Shown: piece after piece, positions 21,499 to 33,156 of the stretch
How the letters are laid out: each line of letters starts with the position of its first letter
How positions within the stretch are numbered: position 1 is the stretch's first letter
NCBI RefSeq assembly: GCF_932294415.1
Contig: NC_065542.1
Span: 40,451,942-40,515,941, forward strand
From: Quercus robur
Lineage: Eukaryota; Streptophyta; Magnoliopsida; Fagales; Fagaceae
Length of the DNA: 64,000 nt
Direction of reading: 5' to 3'
Position numbers and translations under genes: made by a program
Notes under the pieces: generated by a model
The model's input: only the letters and a program-made list of their open reading frames with translations
What the model was told of the DNA's origin: nothing
Databases searched by the model: none

Positions 21499-22848
21499 TA
21501 GGAGTGACAATTTTTATCCATATCCATGAACCCGCCCATTACCTACCTTATTCGGATAAATCTTAACCCAACCCATTTGAGTATTTGGGTTAAATGGATA
21601 AAGACCCATTTGGTTATTTAATTAGATGAGTCTAAATGGATAAATCCACTAATACCCTCTAAACCCATTTAAAATTTAAAATTAAATAAACCCAGTAATA
21701 CCCAGTAAGCCCTTCAAAAATCTAAAACTTAAATAAACAATATGACCTTAGTCTCACTCTCACTCAGATTTTCTTAGTAACCAAACACTTTAACCTCTAG
21801 ATTTCTAAATCCAAACACTTTCCCTTAGATTTTCTCAATAACCAAACAAAAGGAAATTCTAGAAATAGAACGGGGATGGAATCGGAGTTCACCAGAGGTA
21901 GAGTTATAAAGCTAAAAGATCTTAATCCATTTTTTTATTCCCAACGTCTCTTTTATCTCAAGTCTCTTCTATATTCGCTCTCCTCTCCTTTTCTCTTTGA
22001 TCTTTGTCTCTCTCGCTACTCAGACACTCTCTCTCCTCTTTCTGACTCTCCCTCTCTCTTTGATCTTGGTCTCACTCCGCCAAATGCTGAGACGATGGCA
22101 CAACAAGGCATGGTTGCGTTTTGTGTGGGCACCAGTTGCAGGAATTCATGGGTTTTGGTGGTTTGGTTTCAGTGGGTTTCACCGGTCTCATTTTCTTCTC
22201 TCTTGTTCTTTCACCGGCTTGCTTTCTTTCACTTTTTTCTTTCACCCCAAGAGGACAACCTTGAGATTTTGGGTTTGGGTCTAAGCATAAATCAAAATAA
22301 ATAAAGTTTGGGTATGAGGAAAACCTTGAGATTTTGGGTTTGGGTCTGAGCAAAAATCAAAAGAGATGAAGATGGCCGGAACAATGGTTGCCGAGAAAGG
22401 ATGGCCGGAGCGTGGGTTTATGTAGGTGTGGTGAGTGTGGGGTTGTGGGTTTGTGGAGGATAGCCGGTCGGAGCATGGTGGTGGTTGGCTGTGGGTTTGA
22501 GGAGAAGTTCTGTTTGGTTTGTGAGAAAGTTTGGGAAAATAAATGAAAATGAAGTGGTTAATGTTGTTATAAAGCTAAAAGATCTTAATTCGATTTTCAG
22601 GGGTCCTGTGTTTGGTTTATGAGAAATTTTGTAGTTCCTAACTTAATGGGAAAATTTAGTAACAAGTTATTTATTTATTTGGGTCATATTAGGTTAAATG
22701 GTTGGGTTTCTAATTAAATGGGTTGGGCGGGTAATGGATAATTAATTTATATATAAACGGATCATAAATGGATAAATGGGTAATTACACACCCAACCCAT
22801 TTATGACTCAACTCATTTATAATCCAACCCACCCATTTGCCACCCCTA
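21499..22848. mobile_element. Non-autonomous hAT element, 1.35 kb, with 8-bp target duplication
   Basis: Starts TAGGAGTGACAA and ends TTTGCCACCCCTA. Exact 8-bp flanking duplication GCATGAAT at 21491-21498 and 22849-22856. The subterminal regions carry many copies of ACCCATTT and AAATGGAT in both orientations. The interior (about 21880-22560) is CT-rich and then GT-rich, with a duplicated block starting CCTTGAGATTTTGGGTTTGG at 22258 and 22323. GTTATAAAGCTAAAAGATC occurs on both sides of the interior. No transposase. Confidence 0.92.
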
Positions 22849-23236
22849 GCATGAATCAAAGGCGTAGCTCAATGGCACTAACATGTGAGGTCAAGATGGC
22901 ACTACAATTGAATATTCATTGTATAATGTTAATTGTAAATATTATTAATAATATTTATAGTGCATTTTATATGTAAACGTTTTTTTTGGCTAAATGCTAT
23001 GATTTTATTAGTTTATTGTGTAGGTAGAAATAGGTCCATACATATATAGGCTTTTTGTGTCAACGGAAAATATTGATGTGAAAAGAACACTCATAAAGTT
23101 TAGGGTTGCTTGCATTTTACACCTGAAGTTTGAAAAATTGGATTTTACAACCTAAAGTTTGAAAAATTGGATTTTACAACCTAAAGTTTCACTCTGTTAA
23201 CAAGAACAGCTCCTCCGTTAGTGACTTGCCTATGTG

Positions 23237-25013
23237 GCAGTTAAGGGGCTATTTAGATTTACTGTTTCCATAACTCATAACTCTGTTTCCATCACCCATA
23301 ACTCAAAAATGGTGGGACCCACGGCTGAGAAGTCTGTTTGGTTTTTGTTTCCATCACTCAATTCTCTGATTTTTGAGTGATGAGTTATGGAAACTAAAAA
23401 CATATTTTAGGTATTTTTAGTTTCCAATGGCATTTTGGTAATTAAACACACATTGAGGGACTCACTAGTCAGAGGTCAGCCGCAACTTTTAACCTTTTTT
23501 TTTTTTTTTTTTCACTAGGTTCGGTGAGTTTGGGATTTCACATTGGTCTTCTTCTTCCTTTTTTCTTTTCCCTTTCACGCTGGGTCTGGTCTGGTCTTTT
23601 TCATCTTTCTCTTTTCTTTTCCCTTTCACGTTGGGTCTGGTCTGGTCTTTTTCATCTTCCTCTTTTCTTTTTTTTCAATTCAAACAATACCCACAAACTT
23701 TTCAATTCAAACAATCTCCAAAACAAACCTCAACCCAAAACAAACACAACCCCAACTGAACAAAAAATCAAGAAGACACAGGGCTGTTTTTCTTCTCCAT
23801 TTCCACCGTTGGCACCATCATCTCAGTCTCAAACCCATAAAAAAAAAAAAAAAAAATCAAGAAGACACAGGGCTAGGTCACGCTGCTGGGTTGTGCGGCT
23901 GGGTATTGTCGCTGCTAGGTCATGCCGTTGGGTCACTCTTCCTTCTTCCACTTCATTTTACTTATGTTCCTATTTTTCTTCGAAACCCACTTCTTCAAAT
24001 TTGAAGATTTTCTCTTTTGCTTCTTTGGTTTTCTGTCTAAGACCTCTGTGTATATTTGTGCCTGAGTAATTGAACAACTTCAACCATTTTGAGAGGTACA
24101 TATAATGGCTTAGTGGGATGCTTTATGAGGCTAACAGAAGGGTCTGAATTGATGATCAGGTATGGTACCACAAAAAGGTTGAAATATTTGAGTGATAAGA
24201 AGTGAAAACAGTGTCCAAACGGGTGGGGTAGTGGAAATTGGGGAATTTTAAGTAATGAGTGAGGAGTGACGAAAATTAAGGCTTTGTTTGGATCCCTTTT
24301 TTTCATCATTCAATTTCCGTCACTCATCACTTATCACTCATCACTTTAAAATACCCTACCCGTTTGGCATCATCACTCAATATTTTTTAAACTGTTTGTG
24401 GGCTCCATACCTGTCACTCGATGCAGTTTTTTTTTTTTTTGTTTTTTTCAGTACCCAAACTCATTGAACCCAGAAAAGAAAAGAAAAAAAAAAAAAAACC
24501 GATGAAGAACAAAAGAAACCCAGCCAAAAAAAGAACCCAGTGAAAGAACAAAAAGAAAAGAAAGAAAGAACTGAACCCAGAAACCCAATGAAGAACAAAA
24601 GAAACCCAACCAAAAAAAGAACCTAGTGAAAGAACAAAAAAAAAAAAAAAAAAAAAACCAGCCAACGGAGACCAATGAAAGAAGAAAGAAAAAAAAATGT
24701 CAAAAGTTGTGGTTGACCCTGATAGTGGGTCTCTCTATGTGTGTTTAATTACAAAAATGCCATTGAAAACAAAGTTATGGAAACTGAAAACAGCTAAAAT
24801 GAATTTTCAGTTTTAATAACTCATAACTCAAAAATCAGAAAATTAAGTAATAGAAACAAAAAATTGGAAACAGAGTTATGTGGTGCCAAACGAACTTCTT
24901 AGCTATGGGTCTCATCATTTTTGAGTTATGAGTTATAAAAATTGATAATCCAAACAGCCTTTAAGTGAGCAGTGATGAATGATGAAAAAAAAAAAAAAAA
25001 CCAAACAAGGCCT
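23237..25013. mobile_element. MITE complex nested in the long-TIR element
   Basis: An outer inverted repeat of about 260 bp pairs 23240-23500 with 24690-24965; both arms contain AACTCATAACTC, TTAATTACC/GGTAATTAA and a GTTTGG terminal motif. A second pair, AAGGCTTTGTTTGGAT at 24281 and CCAAACAAGGCCTA at 25001, overlaps it, so at least two related MITEs are combined. Long A and T runs (23838-23857, 24427-24440, 24639-24657) produce spurious Phe- or Lys-rich frames. Confidence 0.65.
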
Positions 25014-25286
25014 AAGTGACGTGCTAGAGTCTTACATGTAATTTTTTTTGCCAAATCAAACCACCACATGTGTTAATTGGTCTAATTGAATTGTGACACG
25101 TGTATTTACCCATTACTTTTAATAAAATAACTTAAAAAAATATTTTAAAAAGCTTAAAAAAATAATTAAAATCTAAAAATCATTTTAAAAAGCTTAAAAA
25201 AATAATTAAAATCTAAAAATCATTTTTAGAAAAAGGCTATCTAAATAAATTCTCTAAAAATTTAAAATTACATAAACTAAAATGAT

Positions 25287-25560
25287 TGAAAGGTAAGGAG
25301 TACTTGGCCAAGGGAGAGTTGGGAAGCAATGGAGAGAGTGATGATGGGCTTCTCAGCCACCTGCATAGAAATAAGATTGGAAAAAGAAGAGAGAGAGAGA
25401 ATCAATGAGAATCTAAATCAAAACAAATAAACAAACAACATTTTTTTTTCTTTTTCTTTTTTTTTTTTCTAAATAATAGTTATAGAAGAGAAATAGATTA
25501 TGTATGTTACAGATTGGGTGGAGTTTCGTTTCCTACCATGAGAACTTTGGGAGGAGCCAT
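25287..25560 (-). pseudogene. Putative captured two-exon gene fragment
   Basis: On the minus strand an ATG at 25560 opens MAPPKVLMVGNETPPNL. A GT donor follows at 25510. A pyrimidine-rich stretch ends in TATGCAG, giving an acceptor at 25361, and the next exon (25360 down to about 25290) continues in frame as WLRSPSSLSPLLPNSP before running into the inverted repeat. The 150-bp intron has GT-AG ends. I do not recognise the product. A gene piece between long TIRs is the pattern of a Pack-MULE; this is an inference. Confidence 0.4.
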
Positions 25561-26200
25561 GAAAAAGAGACGATGATGAATGATGAATGATGAATGCTGA
25601 GATTTGTTTAATCTTCGGGTTTTGGATGGGTTGTTAATTTTGGTTTCAAACGGAGTCTTATTATTTTTCTTTGCTCTGCTTTTTCTTTTGTGAATTTTGA
25701 AGAAAGAATGAATACTTATCAAAAGATGAAAAAGACCTTTGAAGGCCTTGCAGTGCGGATATACTGAGTTTGTTCATGGTGTTGGATTTTTTGGGTTTGT
25801 TCGTCTGTTTTTGTGTTTATTTTTAATTTTTTTAGTCTATGTAATTTTAAATTTTTAGAGAATTTATTTAGATAGTTTTTTAAATAATTTTTAGATTTTA
25901 GGTATTTATTTTAAGTTTTTAAAAAGATTTTTTAAAAATATTTTATTAAAAGTAAAGGTTAATATACGTGTCACAATTCAATTGAACAAATTAACATGTG
26001 GGGAGGGCTGACTTGGCAAAAAAATTACATGTTAGACTCCAATATGTCACTTAACAGTCATGTAGGTGAGTGAGTCACTGATGGAAGGGTTGTTTTTGCT
26101 AACAAAAAGAAATTTTAGGTATGTAAAATCCAATTTTTTAAACTTTAAAATGTAAAATCTAAACAATCAAAAACTTTATGGTGCACTTTCCAATTTACCT

Positions 26201-26587
26201 TAATTTTTATCAAAATATTTATTTTTTGCAATAGAAAGATTTTAGGCATCACAATTTATCATATCGGTGTGCATCTATCTATTTGGTTGACGCAAAAAAC
26301 ATTTTTTGTGGCAAAATATTATTTTCAGCGCTAAAAGTCTTTTTTTTTTTTTTTTTTTTTCCTTATAGTAATTCATTAATTATTCATTGAATCATTGGTT
26401 TGAAGTTTGAAGTTTGAACCGATAAGCCAATCTTTTAGTTTGCTTCTAAGAACTATGATTTAGCTAGGTTGACCCTAAGTTTGGTTTGGATCATAACTTT
26501 GAATAAAAATGGTTGAGTTGGAGACACAGAGCTGCAATCCTTTCCTGATCAATCACTTGACAATATAAAATACCAATGTCAATAAAA
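26201..26587. other. AT-rich flank, nothing recognised
   Basis: A T-run lies at 26340-26361. No coding signal or element end was seen. Confidence 0.5.
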
Positions 26588-28440
26588 CTAGTCGTTAATT
26601 CATGCGATACACGGGAAAACTGTTAAGCTATCACTAATGACAGTGCTAAACAACCTTAAAACCTTAGACAAACCCATGGAATGGATTTGAAATTTTTTTC
26701 ACAAATAAAGAAAGTCTTACGTGAAGTTTTATGAATATGATACCTTACGTTTTGTGAAAGTGAGAGTCATATTTGATATATTTAAGAAGCAAATAAATAT
26801 CTAACGTAATACTAATAGATATCTAACTCTCATCACAAAAAATGAATGTTGCACGTTAGGATTACAATCTCAAAATTCTCTATCCTATAGTCAATACTAA
26901 ACATTCAATTACTAAATGGAAAATATTAATTAACAAAAAATTACTTATTTATTTATATAAATAAGTAAACATAGATAATTATATTATAATAATATAAGAA
27001 TTAAAAGTACTTAAGATATTTGTTGCATGTCAATCAATTAATATCATCACTACACATCTCACATCACGTAGGGCTTAAAACTTAAAAAAACTAATGGCTA
27101 AAACATTTTGCCCATCTTTTACTCAAAAATTAAAAGTTTTCTACTTTTCTAATGCAAGTTGCGTGGAGGCTTTGGAAACATAAAAGAGAGTAGAAAAACT
27201 AAGGGTATGTTTGGTTGGGGTGAAAACAGGGAGGATGAAAAATAAGGAGAGGAAAATAGAGTGAAAAATGACATTTTTCATTGTTTGGTTGAGATGGGGA
27301 GGGGGAGAGAAAAGTGGTAGGGCCCACAAGTTTTCTCTCCTCTCCCTTCAAAATACAATCTCTCCAAATTGGAGTGAAAAGTGGGAAAAATATTTGGACA
27401 AAACTACCCCCATCTCTTTTTTACAGGCTTTTTATTTATTTTTTATTTTTTATTTTTTTAACTTTTCCTTTGTAACGTTGGGCTTTTTGTTTTTTTCTTT
27501 CTTTGGTTTTGTCAGGTGGTGGGTTCTTCCTCTTTTCCTTCTTTTTAATTTTTTTTAATTATTTTTTTAAGAAACCACTTTTGGATAATTTCTTATACTA
27601 TTTTTTGAAATGTTCACTTTCATCTATACACAATTTTTTTTAGAAAGTATAATGTATTACCTTTTGTTTTATTTAAGAGGGACATGATGGTAAATTTATA
27701 CAAACTTTATTTTCAACTAAATCAAAAAGTTTTCCATCCCTTCACTTTTCCACCCTCTCAACCAAACACAAATAAGAAAAACTTAAAATTTTTATATCCT
27801 CCCACTTTTCCATCTTTTCTTTATTTTCTATTCTCTCACTTTTCCATCCTCCCAATCAAATGGACCCTAAAAGAGAGAAACTACAACAGTGACTGGAGAC
27901 AAACAAAAGAAAGAGAAGGAGGAAAAGAAGAAGATGGAGGAGGAAAAGAAGAAAAGAAGAAGATGAAACAGCAGTAGAAGATGAAGGCGTGACACCATGA
28001 CTGGCGACTTGTGTTGGCAACTGGCTGCTTCAACTTGGCGCAGCCCCTACTGCGCTGTCTTCTTCTTCTTTGTTTGTTTGTTTTTTTTTTTTTTTTTTTT
28101 TTCCTTACAAATAAGAAATTTATGGAATGAAGAGGAAGATGATGAAGAGAGAGATGAGATTATTTTGGTTTTGGTGATTTATGGGTTTGGTTTGTGTTGG
28201 GTGTGTATTGTGTTTGAAGAAATTTATGAGATGAGGAGGAAGATGATGAAGAGGGAGATGGGGAATTATTTTGGTTTTGGTTTGGGTTTGTGCTCATATG
28301 TACTGTTTTGGTTTGTGTTGGGAAAGGTAGAGCATTGTGAAAGGGAAAGGGCAGAGCATCGGGTTTTAGAAAACTGTTATTATATATATATTTTTTGGTT
28401 TATATATATATTTTTTTAATAATGTGCTTACGTGGAAATA
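26588..28440 (-). mobile_element. Helitron-like element, 3' end intact, 5' end unclear
   Basis: On the minus strand the left end reads CCCGTGTATCGCATGAATTAACGACTAG followed by T: a degenerate hairpin, then a CTAG terminus, matching the 3' end of the Helitron at 35044-40555. The right part shares GTAGAGC, GTGAAAGGGAA and TTTTTTTAATA(A/C)TGTGCT with the 5' region of that element. A Harbinger-type MITE (27203-27867) sits inside. The 5' TC terminus was not located and may lie nearer the solo LTR at 28481. Confidence 0.6.
27203..27867. mobile_element. MITE, PIF/Harbinger type, with TAA duplication
   Basis: Inverted ends GGGTATGTTTGGTTGGG and CCCAATCAAATGGACCC, flanked by TAA at 27200-27202 and 27868-27870. 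GGAGGATG(A/G)AAAA-type repeats occur in both arms. No transposase. Confidence 0.78.
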
Positions 28441-28480
28441 CACATACACACATTTTTTTTTCCCTTAATAGGTATATCAT

Positions 28481-29193
28481 TGTATGGGCAGGCTTTAGCT
28501 CTTAGGTCCAAAAGATGAATGGACTAAGGCCCAAAGAGCCCAATACAATAAATTTGTAGACAGTGGGTTGAAAAAGCTAGGTTTCAATAAAGTGGACGAC
28601 GCCCTTAATGGGCTAAGGATGGTAAGAGAACAAGGAAAAGCAATAAATAGACAAACGTGACACACAAAAATTCTTCCTCGGCAATGTCCGAGGAGAGTAG
28701 TTCTTGAATATATTTCTCTTAGCTTTGATTACACTCACTTTTCTTAATACTACAGTGTTTTTACTATAGATTTTTGTCTCTCCTCATCCTTTGGAGGGTC
28801 TCTCACATTATATAGCTTCCTTTAGGTGATCTTGGCCCTCAATTTGTTGATTGTCTAGTACATCACTTGAGTGCTTGTCCCATCAGACACCTTCGCAAGC
28901 CCCTTGTGAGTTGCGGCGGCCAAAACAATACTGTTTAGGGGTCTTTTCCACATAAATGCAGCTAGGGGGTTTGGTGGGATGCATTAAATATGGGGGCAGC
29001 CACCACCCCTTCAATCATGTCAGGGCCAACCCCTCTCCAAAACTTTCCCTCAGCATTAAGACCTCCTCTGGCAATGTGCCACTAATGTGGCCTTACTGTC
29101 CGAGCGTGTGGCCTTCTCGGCTTGGCAATGGACTCCTCGGCCATGGATATGACACGTGGCACAGGTGCCTAATTTAAATTTCTGTACCCCATA
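28481..29193 (-). mobile_element. Solo LTR of a Ty3/gypsy element with 5-bp target duplication
   Basis: 713 bp, plus-strand ends TGTATGGGC and TACCCCATA (the terminal CA has become TA). Exact ATCAT duplication at 28476-28480 and 29194-29198. It shares AATTTGTAGA(C/G)AGTGGG, CCGAGGAG and CTTGTCCCATCAG with the LTR at 15717-16355 in the same orientation, so it is a related family on the minus strand. There is no internal sequence, so it arose by LTR-LTR recombination. Confidence 0.9.
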
Positions 29194-29236
29194 ATCATAT
29201 ATGCATGTATATAAGGTAGTATATATGCTCCGAATC

Positions 29237-30221
29237 AAGGCCAAAATGGCCAAATAACACCGTTTGGCAAAATATGTAGGGTAGGGATGGCAATTTTGCC
29301 TCGCCCCGCTTGACCCGCCCCTCCCTGCTTCGCCCCGTGCGGGTTTTCCCCACCCTGCAAAGGTGGTGGGGCGGGGATGGGGTGAGATTTTAGACCCGCA
29401 CCACGGGGCGGGGCGGGGACGGGTTTACACTTTTTAGACCCACCCCGCCCTGCCCCGCCCCATCCCCGCCCCACCCCGCATTAATAAGGGTTAAAAGGTA
29501 ATTTTTTCATACCTTAAAACCCTACTATTTAAATAAAAATATCATCATCTTATTTTATTTAAGTGGAGATTCTTTTTAAAGAACTAGGCAATTTTTATTT
29601 TGTTATGTATTAGGAGTTTGGATTATTTTATTGTGTCCTACTATGAGATTTTTGTTGTGATATTATCTTGTTAAATATTTAGATAATATTATTTAGTATT
29701 TGCTAAAAATTAGTTTGATTCGATAGAATAAATTTATTTATAATTTCAAGTATATTTTTATTATTGAAACATGTCATTTTATTTGAAAAAATGGTAATAG
29801 TTGTAAGGAAAATTAACAAAAAAATAAAGTTTTACGGTGTAGGGCGGGGCTTCGCGGGTCTTCGCGGGGCCTTAAGGGGCGGGGATGGGGTAAGAAATTT
29901 TCCCCGTCATATGGGGCGGGGCGGGGATGGGGCAAGAAAAATCCATGCGGGGCGGGGGCGAAAATCCCATCCTTCGGCCCCGCCCCGCCCCATTGCCATC
30001 CCTAATGTAGGGATCTACCACTATTTTAGAAATATATATACTACTCTTTTGGGACTAAAATATCCTTTAGGTTTGCCACGCTATTTTACATAAAAAATTG
30101 GTGGCTATGTTTCATGGAATTCGAGTTTTAAAAAAGTGGTAAATTCCTAATGATTTCGCAAATAATGGTAAATCCCTACATATTTTGCCAAATAGTAGTA
30201 CTTGTCTATTTTAGCCCTAAA
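29237..30221. mobile_element. Long-TIR (MULE-like) element containing a hAT insertion
   Basis: The left end GGCCAAAATGGCC leads into TTTGGCAAAATATGTAGGGA. The right end is the inverse of TTTGGCAAAATATGTAGGGA preceded by AGGGCTAAAATAGAC. AATCAAG lies just outside both ends (about 29233 and 30223) and could be part of a decayed target duplication. It carries a GAATTCGAGTT-type motif like the element at 5174-6357. A hAT element (29282-30004) interrupts the left arm. Confidence 0.65.
29282..30004. mobile_element. Non-autonomous hAT element with GC-rich ends and 8-bp duplication
   Basis: Starts TAGGGATGGCAAT and ends ATTGCCATCCCTA. Exact 8-bp duplication ATGTAGGG at 29274-29281 and 30005-30012. 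Both subterminal regions are packed with GGGGCGGGG or CCCCGCCCC, the usual subterminal repeats of this hAT type; the centre is AT-rich. Apparent Gly/Pro-rich frames here are artefacts. Confidence 0.93.
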
Positions 30222-30224
30222 TCA

Positions 30225-30574
30225 AGCCTAGTTTATATTTAGTTTTATTTATTTTTTTTTTAATGCTTATAAATGTTTCCATTTCAAGTTCAGGCATGCA
30301 CTATGAGAGAATTTTCCAAGTTTTGTGCTTGATTTACATGGCTACTAAATATTTTGTGCCTAATTTAATTGGATCTTCTTCTTCTTTTCTTTTTCTTTTG
30401 TTTGATAGGATATTTTAATTGGTTCTAGTTAAAGGGTTTTATTTAATTTTTTTTAATGCTTATAAATGTTTCCATTTCAGGTTCAAGCATGCACTATGAG
30501 TCTTTGAGAAAAATTTTCAAGTTTTGCACCTGATTTACATGGCTACTAAATATTTTGTGCCTAATTTAATTGGT
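30225..30574. repeat. Imperfect tandem duplication of about 200 bp
   Basis: Both copies contain AATGCTTATAAATGTTTCCA, GCATGCACTATGAG and TACATGGCTACTAAATATTT, offset by about 200 bp. Confidence 0.8.
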
Positions 30575-30618
30575 TCTGGAAAGTGGATTCTTTTGCTCGA
30601 TACTTTTTGTATGCCTTA

Positions 30619-31635
30619 GAGTATTCATAATGGCAAATGCCATCCTATCCTACTTTACCATTCCAAAAATCTACTTTATCAATTATACCATACTATTTTA
30701 CAATAAACCCAACATCCCAAAACTCTATTTTTTCCCATTTTATTTAAATATTCTTTTTTATTCCTTTTTTTACTATTTCTCTTTTTCTCTTCCTTTTCCT
30801 CTCTTTCTCCCTCAACCTCTAGCACTGGCCACAACTAAACAAATAATCACCACCATGCCACCACCACACCACCACGCCACCACTACCCTCTGCCCAACAA
30901 AATTCCAGCGGAACCAAAAACCCAAAAAATAAAAAATATATAAAACAAAATAAAACCCACCAAGTACCCACTAAAAACCTAGCAAACCCATAAAACCTAG
31001 CAAACCCATAGCAACCTAACTAACCAATCCAAACACCAGTCATAGCCATGGTGAGAATCAAAGGACAGAATCACCAAACCCAGAAACTGGCCAACATGCC
31101 AACATCACCAAACCCACCAAACGCCAGTCTCTAGGCCGATCTCCACCGCGCTGACCTCCAGCCACCACGCCGATCTCAACTGTGCCACCAACCTCACCAC
31201 CACGCCGATTCAAAGAAACTGATTGGAATGTGGCTGTTGGAATAGAGAGTGGGGCCAGAAAAACCAAAAAAAGCCAAACGTCGGTCTCTAATGCCGATCT
31301 ACACGCTAGTCTCCACTACGCTGATCTAGAAATCCATCACCCATGATAGCCAACCCCCCACACCAACAGATAGAGAAGAGGGAGACTGAGAAAAAATAGA
31401 GAAGACAGAGGATGAGTAAAGAGAGAGGGAGACAAGTGAGTCAAAGAGAAAGAAACTGAATAAAAAAGAATATTTTATTTTTACAATTGTGCTACAGTGC
31501 CGTCACAATTTGTGACAGTACTATAGCACTATTGTAAATTATTTTAGGAGACAAGTCCGACTGCTGGGCTCTTTTTGTGCCTTGATGCTAAATTTCCCCT
31601 ACATTTCCCATTTACAATCCCCAGTGAGAATGCTC
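30619..31635. mobile_element. Tourist-like MITE, 1.0 kb, with TTA duplication
   Basis: Ends GAGTATTCATAATGG and CCCAGTGAGAATGCTC are inverted relatives, flanked by TTA at 30616-30618 and 31636-31638. The interior at 30840-31340 holds repeated CACCA and CGCTGATC-type words. No transposase. Confidence 0.72.
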
Positions 31636-32149
31636 TTATAGGATTCTTTCATTATTTTTCCCTCTCTTGATTTGAGTGCTTTTTTATTTTTATTTTTAAT
31701 TATGTAGAACACTTTTTATTATTTACTATTTTGTGGGAATTTTTATTATTTATCGGTCTGAGTTGGTAATCATTTGTACTATTCTAAATAACTGCCACTT
31801 ATTGGTGTGGTTTTAAAGGGTGGTTTTCAGTATTCTTGATTAGCAAAGTAATTTGCCCCTTGAAAAAAGGACCTTGATTTAATCTTAGGGTCATGTTAAT
31901 GGACGGATGCCATTAATAAATTATAATATGAAAATTTTGACACAATTTTCATAAGAAATATAAAAAGCTGTCAACAATAACTATTGTTTTATCATTCTCC
32001 CAATAAAATGTTTCTAAAAATAGTTCTTAAGAGCATTGGTTAACATTTCCTTTAATCATAACATATATAAAAAATCATATATATATATATATAGATAGAT
32101 AGATAGATACAATAGAATTTAAATATATTGCATCTACTTCATTATAATT
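31636..32149. other. AT-rich intergenic DNA
   Basis: A (TA)n/(GATA)n tract lies near 32075-32108. Nothing else recognised. Confidence 0.5.
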
Positions 32150-32270
32150 GTTTTTATTATTAAGTTAAAACACCAATTGGTTTTTAGTGTAGGTAAGGTT
32201 TGAACTCCAAATTTTTTATTTGACGATATGAAAGACTTTACCAACTGAACTAATTGGAATCCACAACTAT
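32150..32270 (-). mobile_element. tRNA-derived SINE, 5' part
   Basis: The minus strand reads TAGTTCAGTTGGTAAAGTCT (A-box region), then GGAGTTCAAACCTTACCTAC (B-box region), then ACACTAAAAACCAATTGGTG. This order matches a widespread plant SINE whose body I recognise. The copy is diverged and its tail is not clear. Confidence 0.7.
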
Positions 32271-33156
32271 AGTTAGTGTAAAGTTGTTGCTCCTATATAT
32301 TGCATTAATTGTATAGTTTTTACATCACTCATTGATTTAATATTGCTATCTTCTTTCAAGATATGGATGTCCTCCTGTTATAGAGGAGATTAAAATTAAG
32401 AACAAAGTTTGTCTACAAACTTGGTTGTAGCAAACGGCTACAACTTCAATTAAAAAATTTAGTATGATGACAATTTTGAAAATCTAACCCTCGAATTGCA
32501 TATTTTTAATGTTCTTAACATGTACGTCAAATTTCGTGCCAATCAGATGTTATTTACTATTTGATCCATAAACTTATTTTTTATGCATAATTTTAGACTA
32601 CAAAAACTTGAAACTTAAAATTTAAACATTTAATTAATGATATAACTATCGGTATTTGATTTTTCAAAATTTTTGTAAGTATAGAGAATAAAAAAAATGT
32701 TATCCAATAATGGATTTGTTAAAATTTACATTAAATGAAAAAATAACTGAGTAAAGTTAAAATTAATACAGCTAGATTAACCATTACATAGTGCCCATTT
32801 AGCTAAGGCAAGAGAAGAGGCATCATCACAGTTTACTTTTAATGGTCCATTTGTGTTTTTTGCCAATTCCATCAGCACTCCTCATGGTGACTTATTAGTT
32901 ACCTGACTATTCTTTTCCAGCAATTAAGACATAAAATGTCAACCTTCTAAAAAAAAAAAAAAAAAAAGACATAAAATGTCAAAACTCTTTTGGTTGCCTT
33001 CAATATTGTTTTCACAGCAAAAAATAACCCTCTCCATTGCACGGTATTCCTCAATTTTTTAAATCAGCTTACCACAGCAGCAAAAAAGCGAAATACTCTT
33101 TTGCAATGTGATCCCCTAAAACTTCCTATAGTGGATTTTTCATCTTTTTCCACCAA
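32271..33156. other. AT-rich intergenic DNA
   Basis: An A-run at 32951-32968 sits between two copies of AAGACATAAAATGTCAA (32926 and 32969). No gene recognised. Confidence 0.5.

Larger units (their letters stand above)
23085..26200. mobile_element. Long-TIR (MULE-like) element, split by a nested MITE complex
   Basis: The left arm is about 23085-23236 plus 25014-25285, separated by the insertion at 23237-25013. The right arm is about 25830-26200. When joined, the left arm matches the right arm inverted over roughly 400 bp. Shared blocks include AAAAATTGGATTTTACA, GTGACACGTGTATTTACC (imperfect) and TCTAAATAAATTCTC. The central unique part (25290-25825) seems to hold a captured gene fragment. 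No transposase. Exact ends and target duplication are uncertain. Confidence 0.75.

Noticed and set aside
21876..22353. Overlapping ORFs of 93-142 codons on both strands
   Set aside because: They lie in the interior of the hAT element and show no known domain.
23524..24675. Several Phe-, Ser- and Lys-rich ORFs
   Set aside because: They follow T- and A-runs and CT-rich MITE arms. No start context, splice structure or conserved motif.
27997..28419. 140-codon ORF with repeated EEDDEERD-like segment
   Set aside because: Translation of GAAGATGATGAA repeats within the Helitron-like element. No recognisable product.
29235..29474. Gly/Pro-rich 79-codon minus-strand ORF
   Set aside because: It is a translation of the GGGGCGGGG subterminal repeats of the hAT element.
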